Positions 1 through 8,303 are shown, counted from the first letter of the stretch. The stretch is 64,000 nt of DNA from JBCCYM01 sp039190005 (GCA_039190005.1 JBCCYM010000003.1:1-64000), one strand, 5' to 3'. Numbers and translations are program-made. Notes: generated by a model from the sequence alone, not told the origin.

Positions 1-113
1 GACATTGGGACGGATTCTTCAAAACGCTGATGTAGGCCGTGCTTCAATCCGAAATTCTGGCCGCCTGCGAGCACGAGAGGGAAATTGCGCGGATTGTGCT
101 CCGTGCGCTTCAA
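1..113 (-). other. Probable foreign DNA at contig edge (DUF1552-like fragment)
   Basis: These bases are richer in G+C than everything downstream. On the plus strand they do not give permease-like protein. Read on the minus strand they give an uninterrupted 37-residue stretch with EHNPRNFPLVLAGG, then FGLKHG, then ending VPM. That resembles the C-terminal part of DUF1552 proteins, which I know from Planctomycetes and Verrucomicrobia, not from gammaproteobacteria. The permease homology starts exactly where this stretch stops. I infer a chimeric join at the contig end; true transfer is less likely because the permease is cut mid-domain. Confidence 0.5.
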
Positions 114-382
114 AATGGAAAATACTCTTATTGATTAAAATACCAGCAGCCATGCCAAATCTTGCCAGTGGTCTGCGCGTTGCGATTGTCTACGCGCCAA
201 TGGGGGCGATTATTGGTGAATGGGTGGGATCTTCTCGTGGATTGGGTTATTTAATGCAAATGGCAAACACACGTATGGACATCGCGCTAATGTTTGCTGT
301 ACTTTTATTGATTATCGCGCTCACGCTGCTATTCTACTTCACTATCGATTTTTTATTGAAGAAATTCATTTGGTGGCAATAA
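111..382 (+). CDS. ABC transporter permease, thiamine-precursor (HMP) type, 3' fragment
   Basis: This is the C-terminal part of a BPD_transp_1 inner-membrane permease of the SsuC/TauC/ThiX type. The conserved cytoplasmic EAA loop is visible (IPAAMPNLASGLR, then GEWVGSSRGLGYLM), followed by a last membrane helix ending in FLLKKFIWWQ. The frame stays open back to base 2, but the upstream ~37 codons do not resemble a permease and look like joined foreign DNA, so the N-terminal half is missing. The ThiY-like binding protein two genes downstream suggests import of a hydroxymethylpyrimidine-type thiamine precursor. The ATPase of the system is outside the window. Confidence 0.7.
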
Positions 383-383
383 C

Positions 384-1148
384 ATGTTATATACGGTTCT
401 TAAATCAATAGCTATTCTTTTTTACCCGTGGACCTTAATGATCATCGGATTGATTGTGGTATTGTTATGGTGGAAAAAACGCTTTGCCCGCTATGTATTG
501 CTGATGATCTTACTTGGTTTTTATCTTTGTGCCAATGGTGTGATACCCACATTACTCATCAAACCTTTAGAAAGCAATTTACAAACAGTGAGCCTGGCAA
601 ACATTAAACAACATCGGGCAATGGTTGTACTCGGCGCTGGTCTTAACATAGCGCCAAACGGTGTGACACCGGAAATATTAGGGTATTCTCGTATATTGGA
701 GGCTTATAGCATATATTACCGCGCGCTACAAAATAATAGTCATTATCTTGTTTTTTTATCTGGCGGTATCAGTTCTGATGATGGGCATCCGATTTCTGAA
801 GCGCGACGGTTTAAAACGATATTAATCAATATGGGCGTACCTGCTAAACAAATCATTACCGAAAATAAAAGTCAAAACACTCGAGAAAACGCTGAGTTTA
901 TTAAACCACTATTAGATCAATATCATATTAAATCGGTACTACTGGTTACCGGTGGTTTGCATATGCGTCGTGCCTTAGGCTATTTTAAGGCGTTTTCAAT
1001 CACTGCTATACCAGCGCCGTCTGATTTTCCTTATCCCAAAATTTCACTGATACCCTCTTCAGAAAATTTTTATTTAACTGAAGAAGCGGTTCATGAATGG
1101 CTGGGGCAAGTACAACTTTATCTTTTTAATACATTTAATCTAAATTAG
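384..1148 (+). CDS. DUF218 (YdcF/SanA/ElyC-like) membrane protein
   Basis: A 254-residue protein that starts one base after the permease stop. Two hydrophobic helices lie at about residues 8-28 and 37-55, followed by a periplasmic DUF218 domain. Recognisable DUF218 features are VVLGAG near residue 80, FLSGG near 125, a SEA-R-F segment, the NTRENA motif and VTGGLHMRRA near 190. E. coli relatives (ElyC, SanA) act in envelope integrity, and ElyC affects the undecaprenyl-phosphate carrier. Its place between a permease and a substrate-binding protein of one importer is unusual. The family call is firm; the molecular role is unknown. Confidence 0.85.
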   Translation: MLYTVLKSIAILFYPWTLMIIGLIVVLLWWKKRFARYVLLMILLGFYLCANGVIPTLLIKPLESNLQTVSLANIKQHRAMVVLGAGLNIAPNGVTPEILGYSRILEAYSIYYRALQNNSHYLVFLSGGISSDDGHPISEARRFKTILINMGVPAKQIITENKSQNTRENAEFIKPLLDQYHIKSVLLVTGGLHMRRALGYFKAFSITAIPAPSDFPYPKISLIPSSENFYLTEEAVHEWLGQVQLYLFNTFNLN

Positions 1149-1157
1149 GAGAAAACC

Positions 1158-2048
1158 ATGTTGACTAAGAAATATTTCATCATAATAGCTATCCTATTAC
1201 TAAGTATTAGCGCCATCCAAGCAAAACCACTTGTTGTCGTGTTGGACTGGTTTTTGAATCCGGATCACGCGCCTTTAATTGTGGCACAACAACAAGGTTT
1301 TTTTAAAAAAGAAGGCTTGGATGTTAAGCTAACGTCTCCAGCGCAGACTGAAGACGCGATAAAACTGGTTGCGGCAGGTAAAGCTGATGTCGCGGTGACC
1401 TATCAACCACGTTTTATCACCATACAATCACGAGGATTACCGGTAGAACGCGTTGGCACATTAATCGGCGCCCCACTTGACTGTATTCTGGCATTAAAAA
1501 ATGGTCCGATTACCTCTATCAAAAAATTAAAAGGTAAAAAAGTTGGCTATGAAGGTACTGGGTTAGCAATACTCAAAAGAATGTTACAATACAACGGTTT
1601 AAAATTGAGTGATGTTAAACTGATACAATCCAGCGGCAATATGGAACAAGCCTTATTATCACATAAGATTGACGCCTTTATCGGTGGTTACCGCAATTTT
1701 GAAGCCATCGAAATGACACAACTCGGCCATCCGCCAAGAATTTTCTATCCGGAAGAAAATGGCGTGCCTTTGTATGATGAATTGATTTTAGTCAGCAATA
1801 AAAAAGAAGCCAACAGCGCGCGCATTAAAAAATTTATGCGTGCCGTTCAGGAAGGGGCTGTTTATTTAGTCAATCACCCGCGACAAACATGGGAGACATT
1901 TGCCAAAAATCATCCGGAATTAAATAATAAACTGAACAAAGCCGCCTGGTTTAAAACAATACCTTATTTTGCCATTAATCCGCTTGCTTATGATCAACAG
2001 CGCTATGATAATATTGCCGCCTTTGTTAACGCAAAAAAAGAACATTGA
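1158..2048 (+). CDS. ABC transporter substrate-binding protein, ThiY/NMT1-like
   Basis: A 296-residue periplasmic binding protein with a signal peptide (hydrophobic residues 6-20, likely cleavage after IQA). The mature protein begins VVVLDWFLNPDHAPL, the hallmark of the NMT1/THI5-like family that binds N-formyl-4-amino-5-aminomethyl-2-methylpyrimidine or HMP. Further family features are AQQQGFFKKEGLDV and GKADVAVTYQP. A GGAG-type ribosome site (TTAGGAGAAAACC) precedes the ATG. With the partial permease upstream it forms a thiamine-precursor salvage importer. Substrate identity is inferred from the family. Confidence 0.85.
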   Translation: MLTKKYFIIIAILLLSISAIQAKPLVVVLDWFLNPDHAPLIVAQQQGFFKKEGLDVKLTSPAQTEDAIKLVAAGKADVAVTYQPRFITIQSRGLPVERVGTLIGAPLDCILALKNGPITSIKKLKGKKVGYEGTGLAILKRMLQYNGLKLSDVKLIQSSGNMEQALLSHKIDAFIGGYRNFEAIEMTQLGHPPRIFYPEENGVPLYDELILVSNKKEANSARIKKFMRAVQEGAVYLVNHPRQTWETFAKNHPELNNKLNKAAWFKTIPYFAINPLAYDQQRYDNIAAFVNAKKEH

Positions 2049-2065
2049 AGAAGTTACTCTTTGAC

Positions 2066-2468
2066 CCTTCGCCCTTTTGACAGGCTCAGGGATCGCCCTT
2101 GGTATAAGATGGCTGAGCTTGTCGAAGCCACGCCACACGCTTAGAAGACTTGTGAAGTCTTTCAGTCCTTCGACAGGCTCAGGAATTGCCCTTGGTATAA
2201 GATGGCTGAGCTTGTCGAAGCCATGCCACGCGCTCAGAAGATTTGTGAGGTCTTTCAGCTCTTCGACAGGCTCAGAGACCACCCTTGGTATAAGATGGCT
2301 GAGCTTGTCGAAGCCAAACCACGCGCTCGGAAGACTTGTGCGGTCTTTCAGCCCTTCGACAGGCTCAGGGATCGCCCTTGGTATAAGATGGCTGAGCTTG
2401 TCGAAGCCAGGTCACACACTCAGAAGACTTGTGAGGTCTTTCAGCCCTTCGACAAGCTCAGGAACCAC
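2066..2468. repeat. 93-bp tandem repeat array of palindromic units
   Basis: The block GGTATAAGATGGCTGAGC begins at 2101, 2194, 2287 and 2380, an exact 93-bp period with four full units and a partial flank on each side. Each unit holds CTGAGCTTGTCGAAG and, about 60 bases on, CTTCGACAGGCTCAG, which form an almost perfect 15-bp inverted pair. A smaller AAGACTT-GTG-AAGTCTT hairpin lies between them in the first unit. Because 93 is divisible by three, reading frames stay open on both strands. I regard these as artefacts and not genes. The array fills the gap between two convergent operons. Confidence 0.9.
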
Positions 2469-2509
2469 CTTTTGATTGGAAGATAAACTATTTTTATAGA
2501 CATTACATT

Positions 2510-3163
2510 TTAAAGCAATTTGCCATCAGATAGCTCAAGATTTTTAGTCGCGGCCTTCGCAAATTGTTGGTCATGTGTGACACAAATAATAGTAGTGCCC
2601 ATATCCTGGTTTAAATGATCAAAAATGTCCATGATGACTTTGGCATTGTTGACATCCAAACTTCCTGTTGGTTCATCAGCAAATAAATAGCGTGGTTTCA
2701 TGACCATTGCTCGCGCCACCGCGACCCGCTGCGCTTGACCACCAGACAATTGACCAGGTAATTTATCGATGTGCTTGGTCAGCTCAAATCTTTCTAAGAT
2801 TTCCATAGCAAAGGCTTTGTGTTTTAATTCAGAACGTGTTTTTCTTGCCGGCATCAACACATTCTCTAACACGGTGAGTTCTGGTAACAAATAGTGAAAT
2901 TGAAAAATAAAGCCAATATCACGATTACGAAAATGATGTAACTCTGCTTCCGTTTTTTGATTAATGTCCTGACCATCAATAATAACTTCACCCGAACTAG
3001 GCGCGTCTAAACTGCTTATACAATATAAAAGTGTGGTTTTGCCGGAACCGGAGCGGCCCGTCAAACTGATGTATTCGCCATCTTGAACAGAGAAACAAAT
3101 ATTGTCTAAAACAGCTGTTTGTGCTTTAGCAAACGTTTTAGATAAATTTTTTACTTCAATCAT
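2510..3163 (-). CDS. ABC transporter ATP-binding protein (LolD/MacB type)
   Basis: A 217-residue nucleotide-binding subunit. Walker A is GRSGSGKTTL near residue 37, the Q-loop is in GFIFQFHYLLPELT, the signature is LSGGQAQR near 138, and Walker B is LFADEPTGSLD near 159, with the H-loop in CVTHD. The DEPTGSLD form and length fit the LolD/MacB/FtsE group that pairs with FtsX-like permeases. Its start overlaps the permease stop by four bases (ATGA), so the two are translationally coupled. It is the last gene of a marR-adaptor-permease-ATPase operon. Confidence 0.9.
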   Translation of the reverse strand: MIEVKNLSKTFAKAQTAVLDNICFSVQDGEYISLTGRSGSGKTTLLYCISSLDAPSSGEVIIDGQDINQKTEAELHHFRNRDIGFIFQFHYLLPELTVLENVLMPARKTRSELKHKAFAMEILERFELTKHIDKLPGQLSGGQAQRVAVARAMVMKPRYLFADEPTGSLDVNNAKVIMDIFDHLNQDMGTTIICVTHDQQFAKAATKNLELSDGKLL

Positions 3164-4416
3164 GCTGACAGCTCTGAACGAATAATGGCAATGGGTTTTA
3201 ATTTTCCGGCGGCTTTAGCCGGAATAATGCTGGCAAAAATCGCGGCACCGAGCGCGAGTAATATTCCAAAAATGTAAATACTGCCATTAAATGCCACCAC
3301 CATTGTGGCTTGACCGCCATCAGCGGATTGTCCCACGGCCGGTAAGGTTGAAATGTACAAACAAACTAACCAACCAATGGTAATGCCAATTAATCCACCA
3401 AGTACGCCAAATAATACCCCTTGAATGAAAAATAATTGCACCACATCACGCGCGGTATAACCAATCGCCCTTAGAATCGCGATTTCACGACGCTTTTGGT
3501 TAATCATAATGTTAAGCACATTGTAAATACCAAAACCTGAAACCAGTAGAATAGCAAAAACCATGAAGTAACGTATAAAATCTTGTACATGAAAAACTGA
3601 TAGCATATTCGCGCTGGTTTGCTGCCAGCTTTCGACTTTATCTTGGGTAAAAGCTTGCCAGTGTTGGGCAAGCGCCGACGCTTGATAAGGGTGACGCACT
3701 TTAACAGCGATGGTATTAATTTGTCCGCGTTTGTTTTCAAGATTTTGTAAATCAGTGAGCGCCATATAAGCGGTGTTATCGTCAGTCCCTTTATTACCTG
3801 TTTTAAAGATACCACTGACTTTGAAAGGATAAATATTGCCCGCCTGATTCACAATATTTACCATTTTATTGAGTGTCAGTCCTAACTTGTTCGCCAATCC
3901 TGATCCAACAATAATCTGATTACTGCCAGGTTTTAAACTGGAAAAAGTTCCCGCTGTGATGTAATTGCCAATGGTAGTTACTTTAAGCTGCGCCTCAGGT
4001 AAGGTGCCGATAATACTGACACTACGTGAGGCTGAATCATGCGACATCAGAACATTCGCGTCAGCTTGTGGCACATAAGCCAGTACATCCTTACTATTGG
4101 CGAGACGATGATACCACCCTTGTGGGTTTAAAATATAATCGAGTTCACGCACACCAGATGGCGGTGTGGTCCATTTGACTAAGGTATTTTCGCTGAAAAG
4201 ATGCGGCGTCACTAGTTTTGGTGTCACCAGTTGTTCTTTAGCGCTGATAGAAATCTGTGGCATATTGTTGATCAACTCATCAAGCAGGAATTGCTGAAAC
4301 CCTAACATGACACCGGAAATAACCACATAAGCTGTGGTACCTAAAATAATGCCCATTAAAATAAAAACGGATTGTTTTTTTCGCGCCAATAATTGTTTAA
4401 GTGCTAAAAACCACAT
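3160..4416 (-). CDS. ABC transporter permease, FtsX/MacB family
   Basis: A 418-residue inner-membrane protein with the MacB-like layout: one N-terminal helix (about residues 18-38), a large periplasmic domain (about 40-275), then three helices formed around residues 285-305, 330-355 and 378-400. The cytoplasmic segment MINQKRREIAILRAIGY is the typical FtsX coupling motif. It begins three bases after the adaptor gene and overlaps the ATPase gene. The predicted complex moves a hydrophobic substrate or a lipoprotein out of the membrane by mechanotransmission. The substrate is unknown. Confidence 0.88.
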   Translation of the reverse strand: MWFLALKQLLARKKQSVFILMGIILGTTAYVVISGVMLGFQQFLLDELINNMPQISISAKEQLVTPKLVTPHLFSENTLVKWTTPPSGVRELDYILNPQGWYHRLANSKDVLAYVPQADANVLMSHDSASRSVSIIGTLPEAQLKVTTIGNYITAGTFSSLKPGSNQIIVGSGLANKLGLTLNKMVNIVNQAGNIYPFKVSGIFKTGNKGTDDNTAYMALTDLQNLENKRGQINTIAVKVRHPYQASALAQHWQAFTQDKVESWQQTSANMLSVFHVQDFIRYFMVFAILLVSGFGIYNVLNIMINQKRREIAILRAIGYTARDVVQLFFIQGVLFGVLGGLIGITIGWLVCLYISTLPAVGQSADGGQATMVVAFNGSIYIFGILLALGAAIFASIIPAKAAGKLKPIAIIRSELSA

Positions 4417-4419
4417 AAT

Positions 4420-5187
4420 TTAATTGATCAATACTTTCGCGTTTGCCGGAATATTATTAGACAGTACCTGTCCCCAACCTTTTGCTTGAGCGCCAATTTG
4501 AACCACAACGGTTTTTTTAATGCCATCGAGTTCATAAGTGACAGTATCTTTTTTTAACGCGGCTAAAGGAATTTGTATACTGTCTTTCGCGGAATGGGTG
4601 ATGATGGCGACATCGGCAGTCATACCACGAAGCACAGTTTGTGGTAAAGATTTTACATCGACACGCACATAAAAATTATTACCATCGGAATAAATGGATT
4701 TCACTTCGCCATCAAATTTTTGCTTAGGCAAGGCGGCAAAGTTGATCACCGCCTTTTGCCCTAGTTTAACATTTAATAATGAATCTTGATCCATCGACAC
4801 TAAGAAATAACGCTTTTCCAGGTTAGTTATTGTTAAAATAGTTGTGTTTGGACTAGGAATTTCATTGGTAAATGTTGGTCGATAGGTGACAATGCCGCTA
4901 AATGGTGAGCGAATGATTTGATCATCATTATACTGTAATAATTTTTCACCTTCGACAACCTTGTCACCTTCATTGACATACATTTTTTTAATATATTTTG
5001 CTACCCCAGTCTTTAGGTTGAATACCTGATCAGATTGCACTGTGCCTAAACCATATACAGCCGTGACAACAGGACCCTGCTTGACAAGCTGCCAGTCTTG
5101 TTTTTTATAATGTCTGAGTAAAAATAACCCGACGGCAATAAGCATAAGTACAATGATAGCTATAATACTATTTCTTCGTGTTAACAT
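4420..5187 (-). CDS. Periplasmic adaptor (membrane fusion) protein, short form
   Basis: A 255-residue HlyD/RND-type adaptor with one N-terminal membrane helix (about residues 7-24). The biotinyl-lipoyl half-motifs follow each other almost directly (GDKVVEGEKLLQYNDDQI, then RSPFSGIV). There is therefore no room for the alpha-helical hairpin that in MacA or AcrA reaches TolC. A beta-barrel domain follows (about 130-195) and then a membrane-proximal domain. The gene overlaps marR by seven bases. The hairpinless shape suggests the pump works without an outer-membrane channel or with a different partner. Confidence 0.82.
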   Translation of the reverse strand: MLTRRNSIIAIIVLMLIAVGLFLLRHYKKQDWQLVKQGPVVTAVYGLGTVQSDQVFNLKTGVAKYIKKMYVNEGDKVVEGEKLLQYNDDQIIRSPFSGIVTYRPTFTNEIPSPNTTILTITNLEKRYFLVSMDQDSLLNVKLGQKAVINFAALPKQKFDGEVKSIYSDGNNFYVRVDVKSLPQTVLRGMTADVAIITHSAKDSIQIPLAALKKDTVTYELDGIKKTVVVQIGAQAKGWGQVLSNNIPANAKVLIN

Positions 5188-5636
5188 AAAAAATTCTCAT
5201 CAGTATAATTTGCTATATTTTCAGCCAAGGTTTGCATGAAATGTATCGACTGTTTCAACTCCTGGTCACTAAAATCGGCACACACTTTATTCCATAATTT
5301 GCTGATTGTGGAAAATACTTGTTGATGTAATTCTCTTCCCTGCTCAGTTAGACTAATACGAATTAGTCGTCGATCATTGGTGTCAATTTCACGCTGCACA
5401 TAGTTCTTTTCAATCAAGCGGTCAAGAGCGCGACTCATGGATGAATGGTCCATACCAATGGCGTTGGCGAGCTGTAATTTCGAGCTGTGTTGATGGTGAG
5501 CGAGTGTCATAATCAAGCGCATGTCGACCGGCTGTAAGTCATATTTTTTACCGATAGGTATCAATACTCTACGCGCGATCAACATCATTGTTTTTCTTAA
5601 TGTCATTAATAATTTTATAGCATCATTTGTTTTCAT
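5181..5636 (-). CDS. MarR family transcriptional regulator
   Basis: A 151-residue winged-helix regulator. Features are the recognition-helix region QLANAIGMDHSSMSRALDRL (about 76-95), the wing with DTNDRRLIRISLTEQGREL, and helical dimerisation ends. It is the first gene of the export operon and lies next to a near-perfect palindrome at 5666-5694. It most likely represses its own operon, and perhaps the divergent MFS gene, until a ligand binds. The ligand cannot be predicted. Confidence 0.9.
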   Translation of the reverse strand: MKTNDAIKLLMTLRKTMMLIARRVLIPIGKKYDLQPVDMRLIMTLAHHQHSSKLQLANAIGMDHSSMSRALDRLIEKNYVQREIDTNDRRLIRISLTEQGRELHQQVFSTISKLWNKVCADFSDQELKQSIHFMQTLAENIANYTDENFLC

Positions 5637-5665
5637 ACTATCGGATTATAGCACAATGCAATATA

Positions 5666-5694
5666 ATTGCAATGCAATTTGATTGCATTGCAAT
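5666..5694. promoter_or_regulatory. Palindromic operator, likely for the adjacent MarR regulator
   Basis: Two 13-bp arms, ATTGCAATGCAAT and ATTGCATTGCAAT, are exact reverse complements around a TTG spacer. The sequence GCAATATAATT also occurs on both sides, at 5658-5668 and 5690-5700, giving an extended symmetric site. It sits 30 bases before the MarR start codon in the divergent intergenic region. Size and symmetry fit a MarR dimer site, and the A+T-rich flanks could contain the promoter -10 element. Confidence 0.75.
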
Positions 5695-5753
5695 ATAATT
5701 ATCCGCGGATAGCGAAATTGAGCTAAAATTTGTCCTACTGTTACTTATAACTC

Positions 5754-5782
5754 TTGACAGGTAACCCGATTATTTATATTTT
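5754..5782 (+). promoter_or_regulatory. Candidate sigma70 promoter of the MFS gene
   Basis: A perfect -35 box TTGACA lies at 5754-5759. Candidate -10 boxes are TATATT at 5775 (spacer 15) or TATTTT at 5777 (spacer 17). The transcript would begin about 25 bases before the ATG at 5815, leaving room for the GAGGG ribosome site at 5803-5807. Confidence 0.55.
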
Positions 5783-5814
5783 TGTTAAGATATAAACTAC
5801 ACGAGGGCCATAAC

Positions 5815-7074
5815 ATGATGTCAACACAACACAAGAAAATTATTTTACTCTCCAGTATTGGTGGCGCTTTAGAATTTTTTGACTTTACGATCTACGCGCT
5901 TTTTGCCACTTATATCAGTCAAGCGTTTTTTCCGCATAATGACGCGTTGGTTTCTTTGCTTAAAACATTTGGTGTCTTTGCTTTAGGTTATCTGGCACGA
6001 CCACTAGGGGGCATTGTATTTGGTCATTTTGGCGATAAAAAAGGAAGACGTTACGCATTCACGCTATCAGTATTATTCATGGCTGTATCAACATTGCTGA
6101 TTGGACTATTACCAACGTATCAAACCTGGGGAAGCTTCGCGCCACTGTTATTAATTTTGTTACGACTACTGCAAGGCTTTTCAGTTGGTGGCGAAATTCC
6201 TGCCGCAACTGTTTTTACCTTTGAACATGTGCCAGAATTGTACCGTGGTGTTGCCATTGCCACTATTTTTATGTGCATTACCTTAGGAAACGCTATTGCG
6301 GGCGGATTGGGTCTTATCTTATCAAAAACACTTTCACATCAAACCATGGCAATGTGGGGTTGGCGCATCCCATTTATAGTAGGTTTTTTTCTTGGCATAA
6401 TCAGTTATATTTTACGCAAGAAAGCATTGGAAACACCAATATTTCAGGAAATGGAGCAGCGTCATCTATTAGTAAAAATACCACTTGCCACAATCTTAAA
6501 ACAAGCAAAGCAATCAATTATCGTAAGTTTTTTCTTAACAGCACTCTCAGCGACAACTGTGTTTCTATTTCTCTATTTACCCACTTACCTGACAAAAATA
6601 TTAAACTATCATGTTACTTCCAGTTATTTAATGTCAACCATAAGCTTCATCGTTTTGGCAGTTTTTGGCCCACTATTTGGGTGGCTATCTGATAAAATAG
6701 GCAGAAGAAAATTACTGATTCCCGGTTGCCTATTAAGCATTATTATCGGATTTATACTCTTCAAACTTCTGATCATACACAATCAGTGGATAGTTTGGTT
6801 GTTTGGCATTGTGATGGGCATATTAGTCGCCATGGTAAATGGTGTTTACGCAACAACAATCTGCGAACAATTCCCCTCCAAGCTTAGAGCTTCAGGCATG
6901 GGGTTGAGTTATAATTTAGGATTCGCTTTATTCGGCGGCCTTGCACCTTTGGTAATCACATTGTTGATAAAAACCTCACATGACAATCTGGTGCCCTATT
7001 ACTTTTTTATCAGCTGTAGCGTATTAACATTATTAGCCAGCTTTTTTATAAAGAAAAAAAGTGGCGTGGTCTAG
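5815..7074 (+). CDS. MFS metabolite:H+ symporter (MHS/ProP-like)
   Basis: A 419-residue twelve-helix transporter of the metabolite:proton symporter group. Diagnostic segments are ALEFFDFTIYAL in helix 1, RPLGGIVFGHFGDKKGRR between helices 2 and 3, LRLLQGFSVGGE in helix 4, and a second GWLSDKIGRRK loop in the C-terminal half. The frame opens earlier at a TTG (5782), but I start at ATG 5815 because GAGGG stands eight bases before it and the next residues match family N-termini. A second member of the same family is at 61173. Relatives carry proline/betaine, citrate, alpha-ketoglutarate or shikimate; the substrate here is unknown. Confidence 0.88.
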   Translation: MMSTQHKKIILLSSIGGALEFFDFTIYALFATYISQAFFPHNDALVSLLKTFGVFALGYLARPLGGIVFGHFGDKKGRRYAFTLSVLFMAVSTLLIGLLPTYQTWGSFAPLLLILLRLLQGFSVGGEIPAATVFTFEHVPELYRGVAIATIFMCITLGNAIAGGLGLILSKTLSHQTMAMWGWRIPFIVGFFLGIISYILRKKALETPIFQEMEQRHLLVKIPLATILKQAKQSIIVSFFLTALSATTVFLFLYLPTYLTKILNYHVTSSYLMSTISFIVLAVFGPLFGWLSDKIGRRKLLIPGCLLSIIIGFILFKLLIIHNQWIVWLFGIVMGILVAMVNGVYATTICEQFPSKLRASGMGLSYNLGFALFGGLAPLVITLLIKTSHDNLVPYYFFISCSVLTLLASFFIKKKSGVV

Positions 7075-7652
7075 TAATAAGGATTTTTGCCCGCTGTGTG
7101 ATCGGTCACATCACGCACCTCTGTAATCTCAGGGATACGTTCTTTGAGCACTTTTTCAACGCCATTTTTCAAGGTCATATCAATCATACCGCAGCCCTGG
7201 CAACCACCACCAAAACGTAAGATCACCACATTATCTTCACTGACATCAACCACCGAGACCATACCACCATGCGCGGCAACCTGCGGATTGATTTCGGTAT
7301 CGAGCAAAAACTGTACCTTGGTTTGAATTGGCCATTCCGGATTTAATTCCCCACGCGGTTTTAAATTCGGTGTTTCCATATACAATTCACCATTCAGTCC
7401 ATCTTTTTTAAAATCGACATAGGCACCTTGGAGATAAGGAATGCTTTTCGCGTCAACATAGAGCATAAACCCTTTAAATCCAAGCACAATATCATCACCC
7501 TGCTCTTTATCCGCTTTAAAAAAACGAATGCCACATTCAGGATGGCTACCATTTGGATCAATGGCTTCAATCCTCAATTGCATATCAGGATCATTCTGTT
7601 TTTCCAATAGCTTGCGAAAATGCGCTTGTGCCGCCTCAGTGATTGTAATCAT
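7071..7652 (-). CDS. nfuA: Fe-S biogenesis protein NfuA
   Basis: A 193-residue protein, close to the 191 of E. coli NfuA. The N-terminal part is a degenerate A-type (HesB-like) domain (about residues 1-95). The C-terminal part is a NifU-like domain with the cluster-binding CxxC in FGGGCQGCGM (about 147-156). NfuA carries a [4Fe-4S] cluster to target apoproteins. It is convergent with the MFS gene and overlaps its stop region by four bases, with no space for a separate terminator. Confidence 0.95.
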   Translation of the reverse strand: MITITEAAQAHFRKLLEKQNDPDMQLRIEAIDPNGSHPECGIRFFKADKEQGDDIVLGFKGFMLYVDAKSIPYLQGAYVDFKKDGLNGELYMETPNLKPRGELNPEWPIQTKVQFLLDTEINPQVAAHGGMVSVVDVSEDNVVILRFGGGCQGCGMIDMTLKNGVEKVLKERIPEITEVRDVTDHTAGKNPYY

Positions 7653-8028
7653 TGGCTACCTTTATGATTTCAAGTAAAGAAAAATGAACTCTGATGATTA
7701 TAACATAAACGCACGGCAATGTCTTAGTTTTTCAATTCTTGACGCTAAGCATAATTATTGTGATAATTCCTTTTCTGATATACCCACCATCGCCACTTCA
7801 CCTAAACTTTATTTGTTGAGAATTCAGGCAAAAAAAAGATGGCACCCAGTATATCAATTCCTTCAGATCATAGTAGCTTCTATTGTCGCCACTACTGAGG
7901 GCATATACTCAAAGGATATTACCCATCTTTTAAATTAATTATATGACATTTTTTAACAAAATGTCAACAATTCCAAGATTTCGATACTACAGGGTAAATT
8001 AAAGGTATAAAGTACAATATTTTGAGCT
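7653..8028. other. Intergenic stretch without a supported gene
   Basis: An A+T-rich gap between nfuA and the DUF3800 remnant. An 84-codon frame at 7684-7938 has no recognisable domain, no ribosome site and an irregular composition, so I do not call it. The gap may be decayed coding DNA. Confidence 0.4.
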
Positions 8029-8273
8029 ATGCACATTTTTCTTGATGAATCAGGGGATTTGGGTTTCAATAAAAAATCCACCCGATTTTTTACAATTACA
8101 TTATTAGTCTGTGAAAATAAAACAGCGGTAGACATATCCAAGCCACCGATCTTTTTGCTCATGGCTTTTGCCAGAAATATGAACTGGACAAGACAGATTG
8201 GTACAATATTTTTAAAGTGAAGGTCTGCTATGAAGAAAAAATTACTTTGCAGTTTTTAGGTTTAACTTTTTAA
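8029..8273 (+). pseudogene. DUF3800 family protein remnant
   Basis: The first frame gives MHIFLDESGDLGF, then STRFFTITLLV, which is the characteristic start of DUF3800 proteins. DUF3800 is an RNase H-like family with an acidic DESGD motif that is common on mobile elements. Family members are usually 200-300 residues, but this frame ends after 63. In a frame shifted by two bases, 8157-8273 reads YELDKTDWYNIFKVKV and then ends, resembling the usual family C-terminus. The gene therefore seems to have lost its middle part and its frame: a deletion remnant, not a functional small protein. Confidence 0.6.
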
Positions 8274-8303
8274 AATCACAGTTGGCAGCAAGATTAGAAC
8301 GCA

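Noticed and set aside
2066..2468. CRISPR array
   Set aside because: The 93-bp units are tandem and fully repeated, with no unique spacers of constant length and no cas genes nearby.
1920..2486. Long open frames on both strands across the repeat array
   Set aside because: They consist of translated 93-bp repeat units, lack ribosome sites, overlap each other and resemble no protein family.
7684..7938. 84-residue frame between nfuA and the DUF3800 remnant
   Set aside because: No domain, no ribosome site and no coding-like pattern; kept only as an unexplained gap.
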